Assembly (NCBI RefSeq): GCF_033807715.1
Contig: NC_084596.1
Location: 35,860,879-35,924,878 of the forward strand
DNA: 64,000 nt
From: Cololabis saira
Taxonomy: Eukaryota > Chordata > Actinopteri > Beloniformes > Belonidae
Direction: 5' to 3'
Every line of letters starts with the position of its first letter. Within the stretch, counting starts at the first letter, position 1. Below, in pieces: positions 57,880-64,000 of the stretch. The notes below the pieces were generated by a model. The model saw only the letters and a list, made by a program, of their open reading frames with translations, was not told the DNA's origin and made no database searches. The position numbers were made by a program, and so were the translations under genes.

Positions 57880-59586
57880 TATTTCGAACATGTATATAAA
57901 ATGAAAGTAAAAAATAATAATAAAAAGATAAACATTTACATCTTCATATTAACATATGTTCGAAAAAAAGGAGTAGGAAGAAGTGTACACTTTTTCCTAG
58001 TTCCTACCCCTTTATAACACCATGGATTTACATTATTGCTATTATTATATCTACACAATATCCATATAAATATAATCTATATAAATACTCCGTAAACATG
58101 CCTATTATTACATAATTATCCATATAAGTATATAGACAATATAAATATTACATAAATATTATATCAATATCTAGAAAATACAACTATTATATACATCTAT
58201 ATAAATATGAATATACACTATATAAACTACATAAATATCCCTATAAATGTATATGTGCTACATACCCAATAAATATATAAAATACATTACATAATTTCAA
58301 CTATCCCTCTCAACAGATAATATATACTACATAAATATCTAAACATATCTTAAGCAAGTATAATATACCATTTTTCCCCACCTTATTTGTTTCTCACACT
58401 CCCCGTCAACCCATTTCCTCTTCCATATACCTGTTTATAAATATTTTTTTGTATTTCTTTTTAAACAGATTTATGTTATTACTTTGTTTCATTTCCTGCT
58501 CCAAACTGTTCCACAGAGTCACTCCACAGTTCGATATGCTCATGCTTTTCATTGTTGTTCGTACTTTATGTTTTCTTAAATTTAGTTCTCCCCTTAGATT
58601 ATAGCCCCTTTCTCTCTCTGTGAACATTCCTCTGATATTTTTTGGAAGTAGATTATTCCTTGCTTTGAACATTATTTGCGCTGTTTTGTATTTAACCAGA
58701 TCCATAAATTTCAGTGTGTGTGATTTTATAAACAGTGGGTTTGTGTGTTCTCTGTATCCTGCATTGTTTATTGTCCTTATGGCTCTTTTCTGAAGTGTGC
58801 ATATCGGCTGTAGATGCTTCTGTAGGTGTTTCCCCAGACCTCTACGCAGTAACATAGATATGGTAAGAACAGTGAACAGTATAGAGTATGTAATGATTTA
58901 TGATCCAGAATGTGTCTTATTTTCCCAAGAATTGCAGTGCACTTTGCCAGCTTTGCTCTCACGTGGCTTACGTGTGGTCTCCAGCAGATTTTGTGGTCCA
59001 GGATTACACCAAGAAATGTAATTTCATTTACTTTTTCTATTTGTGTATTATCTATTATTAGATCTATATGAGATTCTGTTTTATGTTTTCCAAACAACAT
59101 AATCTTAGTTTTGCTCAGATTTACTAACAGTTTGTTTCTATCAAACCATAATTTTAGTTTGTGTATTTCTGTTATAATTATGTTCAAAATCTGCTGCAGA
59201 CTCTCCCCAGAACAGAAAATATTTGTATTGTCTGCAAATAAAACAAATCTCAGTGTTTTTGATACCCTGCATATGTCGTTGATGTATATAAACAATTTTG
59301 GACCCAATACCGACCCCTGTGGCACTCCACAAGTAATTTCCAGATCTTTTGACTTATAATGACCTATTTGTACAAACCGAAAATCAAGACTAAAAACATT
59401 TTTCACAGGAAGCGTAAACTGTTTGCCATAAATTGGTGCTGATAACATATATGCTGCAACTGTAAACCTTTGATTCAGTTTCAGCTCAACTGTTAAGGAA
59501 CTAAAATTTGACACATTAATAAGATACTGTAAAGTTATTTTCCCGTTCATTGTATTTATTCTGATGTTAAAATGGAAGACTCTCAT
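57842..59586 (-). mobile_element. truncated Rex/CR1-type LINE with disabled reverse transcriptase
   Basis: On the - strand it encodes FRFVQIGHYKSKDLEI, GVPQGSVLGPKLF, FVLFADNTNIFCSG, LWFDRNKLLVNLSKTKIM, FLGVILD and YCVEVWGNTY, then shifts frame near 58800-58840 and continues LQKRAIRTINNAGYREHT to GVTLWNSLEQEM and a stop near 58406. The catalytic FADD box reads FADN. The 3' UTR runs to a (TTCA)n tail (57842-57879). No endonuclease part is seen; upstream of about 59390 the protein similarity fades. Confidence 0.82.
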
Positions 59587-61267
59587 TGTTTGAGAAAGAT
59601 ATTCTTATAATTCTGACACAACGTGTAATCTTGGCTTGGATATACTCGCTTTTATAAAGGCATCAGCTTTTTTGCTAAATTATCTCAAGACTAACTGGAT
59701 AAAGATATGATTGTTATGTTGCTATAACAGGAGACAACTTCCTCAGCTTACTCAGCCTAATCTGCAGCTTTCTGTATGAATGAATGAAGTGGGAAAAACT
59801 TGCAGCCTTCCACTATGATGTCCTGTGGTTGTTAGCAGGAACCAGCAGAGGGCAGCATACTGACCCTCTCCTGCACAATGATTCATGACTGAAGCCCACA
59901 CAAGTATATAAATGAGTGTAGCAACATCACAGGGCCATTAAAGGCGTGGACCGGTGATTCACTCAAGAGGAAGAGGTAAAAAAGGCCTGCAAACCAACAA
60001 TTTCAAAGTCGCCACGCACAAAGTAAATAGGCATTTAGCAGGAAAAAAAGCATTCCTATTCATTCTGAGGTTCTCTGTCGGGACTTGAGCGACATGCTAA
60101 AACAATGACTAAGTCAGCATCAGCATGCTTCCTCTATAAAGACACGCATCCTTTTGTGCTGTAAATGTTTGGGTGTGAACATGAATGAATCAAGGGTGAG
60201 GCAAATGAGATGTCGTAATTTCTAATTAGAGTCAGGCGTCGCCTACTTTCCACAGTAACAGGGGGCAGACAGGAAGATGAAAAACTCTGAATGTCAAAAT
60301 TTACAAAAAAAGAGTTATCTCTCTATATCACAGGGAGGAGTGTAAATCTGTTAGATTGACAGAGTTACCATTAAAATATGCAGAGAAGAGAAGACACGAG
60401 ACGAAGATCATAGAACGTTTGATGTTTTAATCATGCCAGTGAAAAGGATTTAGGGGTGAAAGCAGTAGTCTGTAAACTTACTGACAGCTGCTAAAAAAGC
60501 CACTTCTCCCTGGTATTTTCCTTTCTAGGATTGGCCACAGTGTATCAGGTGTGTTCCCCACGTTGATCAGGCTTATTGGTTTAGGTTTTACATCAGATGG
60601 CCTTCCTGAAACACCTCTGCTCTGCTTGGCAGCGGCCCTGTGACTGGATGGGTCGAGGGGGGGGTCGGTGCCCATGGGCACTTTGGCACATGATATGACA
60701 GGGCTTGAATCTGACAACCTTCTGGTTGTCGGGAGACCGACTGCACCCACTGCCCCATGTCCACCATATCCAAGAAGAGTATCTCAACAACTTTACAATG
60801 GTCTACAGTGACACTTTAAATGCTCAGCTGGAGAGTCATTCTTTGCTTTTGTGGCCCAGCTTTTTCATCTAAACAGCGGTGTTACCAGGATCCCAGGTGT
60901 GGGTGGGCATTAGTCTTACCCGGGGGGGCAAAAAAAATGCTCAATTAGCGCAAAATCCAGCGTAGGCCTACTGCACCTTAAAACATGTTTTGTTTTCTCC
61001 TCTCTCAATTAAATCCATAACTGAACATATGAACATGCAGGCAATAACATTTTTTTTTTTTTTTTTAAGGTGATAGAGAAGGTAACGACACAAAGGTAGA
61101 ACTTAGAACACAATGAGATGTGCAGGTAATAAAGCAACAGGTTAGGTTTCAGGGTATATGCTTATTATCTTATGTTCTTCTCTGCAATCTTATTATCAGC
61201 TTCTTTATGAGCCACCTATGCATCTCTCTCTCACTATATAGTGCTTATGTGACTAGGTTTATATAAT

Positions 61268-61790
61268 TACCGTATTTTCTGGACTATAAGCCGCTACTTT
61301 TTTCATAGGTTTTGAACCATGCGGCTTATACAAAGGTGCGGTTATTCTGTGGATTTTTTTTCCACCGCTCGGTGCGTTCTAACCGGAATTAGAATCAAAA
61401 CTAAGACAAAATAAATGCAAAGAAGAATACGCTACTTAGAAGTAGGTAGAAGCAGATTTCAAACAGATAAATATATACCGGTTATTTTCTCTTGGTTCTG
61501 TCCTGTTTTAATCAGCAAAGTTGCTGCCGTGTTAAAAGACACTGTTAGGAAAGGATCTATTTAGGTACAAACATGTACATCATTTACAGTTCAAAATTGT
61601 TCTGTACATGTAGTAAATATCTAATCTAACAACATAAATATCTGCGGCTTGCATATCTTTTTAAATAGAGCGGATGCGGCTTGTATGCAGGTGCGGCTTG
61701 TAGGCTATATCTTTTTTTTTATTATTTTCTTAAAAATGGAGCGGATGCAGCTTATATGCAGGTGCGGCTTATAGTCCAGGAAATACGATA
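61268..61790. mobile_element. MITE with ACCGTATTTTCTGGACTATAAG ends, copy 2
   Basis: The left end taccgtattttctggactat and the right end atagtccaggaaatacgata are inverses with two mismatches. The body is the reverse complement of 50014-50499 for most of its length, with an extra duplicated gcttatatgcaggtgcggc block near the right end. Confidence 0.88.
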
Positions 61791-62480
61791 TAACCCCAAT
61801 GGGCTGGCCAACAGCAGGTAGACGCTAGCTAGCTGTCTTGCTAACACGTAGCACAACACACAACGGAGGACACACAGATGTAGACAAAAAGTAGAAATTA
61901 GACTGAGATGAATGATGAATAGTCCGCAGGTGGGAAAGGTAGGTGAAGGTCGTTAGAGCTAAGGCAAATAGAGATCGCTGACGTGACTGAAACTCCGAAG
62001 GCGAGGCAAGCGAGCAATGAATGAACAGCAGGACTAAGCACTGTCTGAACCACTGAGGTTCTGTGAGTCAAATGTACGGTAGTTATTTATTCGAATGCAG
62101 TGATTTATTTACTTTAGACAAAGACAATTTTACATTAACATCCCGCCCTTATCTGCGAGCAGCGCTTTGGCACATGCGCAGTTCATTTGCACCCTGGCGC
62201 CGAGGGGTTAACGTGTTCCCGCTGGGAGGGACTGCTGCCCGGGGACTGAGCTGACTGTGTGTGCTTTAGGACGGGGAGAGGCCACGGGAGTGTCCGCTGT
62301 TTATTGAGAAGAGTAAGAATGATATGTGCTTTCATGTCAGAGTCTCCAAAAGTTTCCAATGACACCAGATAAAGTCGCTTGAATTGTCGCTAGTCGCTTT
62401 TTTGAAAAAGAGTCGCTAGGGGGGTCTGAAAAGTCGCTAAATATAGCGACAAAAACGCAGAGCTGACAACACTACTACTA

Positions 62481-62972
62481 AAGTCTGGATTATGGTTCTG
62501 TGTACACCAACGCGAACCCGTGAACCCTTCGGACTTCTCTGTCACTCCATTTTGTCGCGGTGCAATACCCCCCAGAGCGCTAGGGGGGTGCAATCTTTTC
62601 CTGAATGGTTTATCCGACTTTTCCGGTCACAGTGAATTAAAGAGATAAGGACAACTATTGTGCAAAAAACCAAAACAAAAAAAAAAATCACACACACAAG
62701 AAAAGAGCGCTGAAAGTTCACGACTGCTTCACGAACCGGAACCGGAAATGCATTGCTACCAAGCAAACCAATCACAGCCCTCTCGTCTGCGTTGGGTCTG
62801 CGTTGGGTCTGCGTTGGGTCTGCGTTGGGTCTGCGTGGCCTCGATGCGTAGTTACAATTTTTGGGAGGTGCACGTCAGGCACGGCGTGGCGTGCGCTGTG
62901 GGGTGCTCATTGGGGGCACAACCTGCGGCGCACGCTCGGCGTCGATTTAACGCAGAACCATAATCCAGCCTT
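62481..62972. mobile_element. TIR element (ATTATGGTTCTGYG ends), long copy
   Basis: The left end aagtctggattatggttctg and the right end cagaaccataatccagcctt are inverses. A shorter relative is at 4232-4351. Inside, near 62786-62836, four to five tandem copies of gcgttgggtct occur. No clear coding sequence. Confidence 0.65.
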
Positions 62973-63102
62973 TGGACCCACTCAGCTCACGCTCAGCAGT
63001 GCCAAAGGGTGGGAGGGCTTTGTGATTCAACAGTGCTCATTGTTCACTCTACATGACAAGTTAATCCACTAATCACCACACATACATACACACAGGGGTG
63101 CA

Positions 63103-63617
63103 ACTACCTACTTTTTGAGGGGTATGCAAAGACGTTACAAGCGCGCCCCCTCCTCGCCAGCCTGCCAGCCTGATTTCTTGTTTATGTTTCTGTGTATAAA
63201 TCTTATTCATTCATGGATTTGCATTCCAGTCTTTTATTTCAAGTTACATACAACAGCAGAATGATCAGCTCAATCACAAACTAAAAAGAAACTAAGACAC
63301 CTAAACAACAGTTTGTACCCTATGTAACAATGTTACCACTAAATTGTAACATGTCGTGCCTTGGCACTCGGCCATTTGTCAAGAATGTCATCAAATGAAA
63401 TAGACTGTTCCACACTGTTTTCAATAGAGATCACTGCTAACTGGGTCAAGCGATCATTGCTTATACTCGAACGAAGGTATGTTTTGATAAGTTTCAGCTT
63501 ACTGAAGGATCTCTCAGCAGATACAACCGTCAGAGGCCGGTCAGGAATATTCTGAGGGCTACTGTCAAATTTGGAAACACCAAATCAAGATTCTTCTGTA
63601 TGAGGAAATTTTACTTC
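63103..63617 (-). pseudogene. hAT transposase C-terminal (dimerisation) domain remnant
   Basis: On the - strand the frame ending at TAG 63341-63339 encodes LTVVSAERSFSKLKLIKTYL, RSSISNDRLTQLAVISIE and SFDDILDKW, the hAT C-terminal dimerisation domain (ERSFSKLKLIK is its signature). Upstream, in another frame and with an internal stop, NLDLVFPNLTVALRIFLT continues the same domain, so there is one frameshift near 63545 and a nonsense codon near 63617. The putative 3' terminal repeat caggggtgcaac is at about 63096-63110. It is dead but recognisable. Confidence 0.75.
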
Positions 63618-64000
63618 TCAAGAACCTCGTAACCCTTCAGTAGATGGCTTGCTGGGTATATCTCTTGTATTCCTAATCAGATTTTCCTGGACAGGGTCCA
63701 GTGACTACTGTGAAAGAGCAGTTGGCGTTCAGGAAAGACTGAAAGACAACCAGGAAAGACTGGATGACCACAGGAAAGTCTGCACCGGGAGCGGGGGGCT
63801 AGTTACCCTACCCACTAGTTCTGCAAAGGACACCCTACCCTACTATGAAGTGAAATAAAGAAAGACAACCCGGCAGCCCTCCGAGAGGCGGGGTGGAAGA
63901 AAGGCCAAAACGGACAGACCCCACGGCAACGACTGGAACGGAAACGAACAAAGAGTTAAGAATAATAAGGAAATGCAGGTGTGGGTGGGAGAAGGTGACA

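Larger units (their letters stand above)
57751..64000. other. flank upstream of nop9, repeats only
   Basis: It holds a LINE (57842-59586), the second accgtattt MITE, a long TIR element (62481-62972) and a hAT transposase remnant, listed separately. The stretch 60590-60775 (ttgaatctgacaaccttctg, actgcacccactgccccat) resembles a teleost retroelement word order but is not assigned. I recognise nothing in 59600-60580, 60780-61260, 61800-62480 and 63620-64000. A 69-residue frame ending 63858 with a repeated caggaaagactg motif is unassigned. Confidence 0.5.

Overview
The window reads as nuclear DNA of a bony fish, most likely a teleost. Long introns are packed with fish-type transposable elements: hAT MITEs with 8-bp target duplications, Harbinger-like and Tc1/mariner remnants, and L2/Rex-type LINE tails. 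There are also long CA, GT and TA microsatellites. Two protein-coding genes can be supported, and they converge tail to tail.

The left half holds the 3' part of rem2, an RGK-family small GTPase, on the + strand. Three coding exons are visible (933-1006, 18273-18450, 37446-37768), separated by introns of about 17.3 and 19.0 kb. They cover the atypical G3 region, G4 (NKSD), G5 (SA) and the basic C-terminal tail ending in the RGK signature SCHDLSAL. The N-terminal extension, P-loop and switch I must lie upstream of base 1. The 3' UTR probably ends near 38.9 or 39.4 kb.

The right half holds a complete nop9 gene on the - strand (coding 57077 down to 48048). NOP9 is the nucleolar Pumilio-repeat protein of small-subunit ribosome biogenesis. 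Eleven coding exons were joined by hand; every junction keeps phase, giving 1800 coding bases (599 residues plus stop). A noncoding first exon and a GC-rich, CRE-containing promoter near 57.67-57.75 kb are plausible. As I recall, human REM2 and NOP9 both lie on 14q11-q12, so the linkage looks ancient.

Everything else is introns, the 39.4-48.0 kb intergenic gap and the 57.8-64.0 kb upstream flank, dominated by mobile elements. Four hAT MITEs outside other elements and one nested copy have exact 8-bp target duplications; a fifth stand-alone copy sits inside a GT microsatellite in nop9 intron 3. Two large TIR elements carry DNA-binding-domain fragments (MADF-like at 45984-46163, Myb/SANT-like near 20.95 kb). 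Several elements are nested, so relative ages can be read directly. A broken hAT transposase C-terminus lies at the right edge. I found no new gene system; the most unusual points are the microsatellite running straight into a nop9 splice donor, the short G3-side segment of rem2, and the nested elements.
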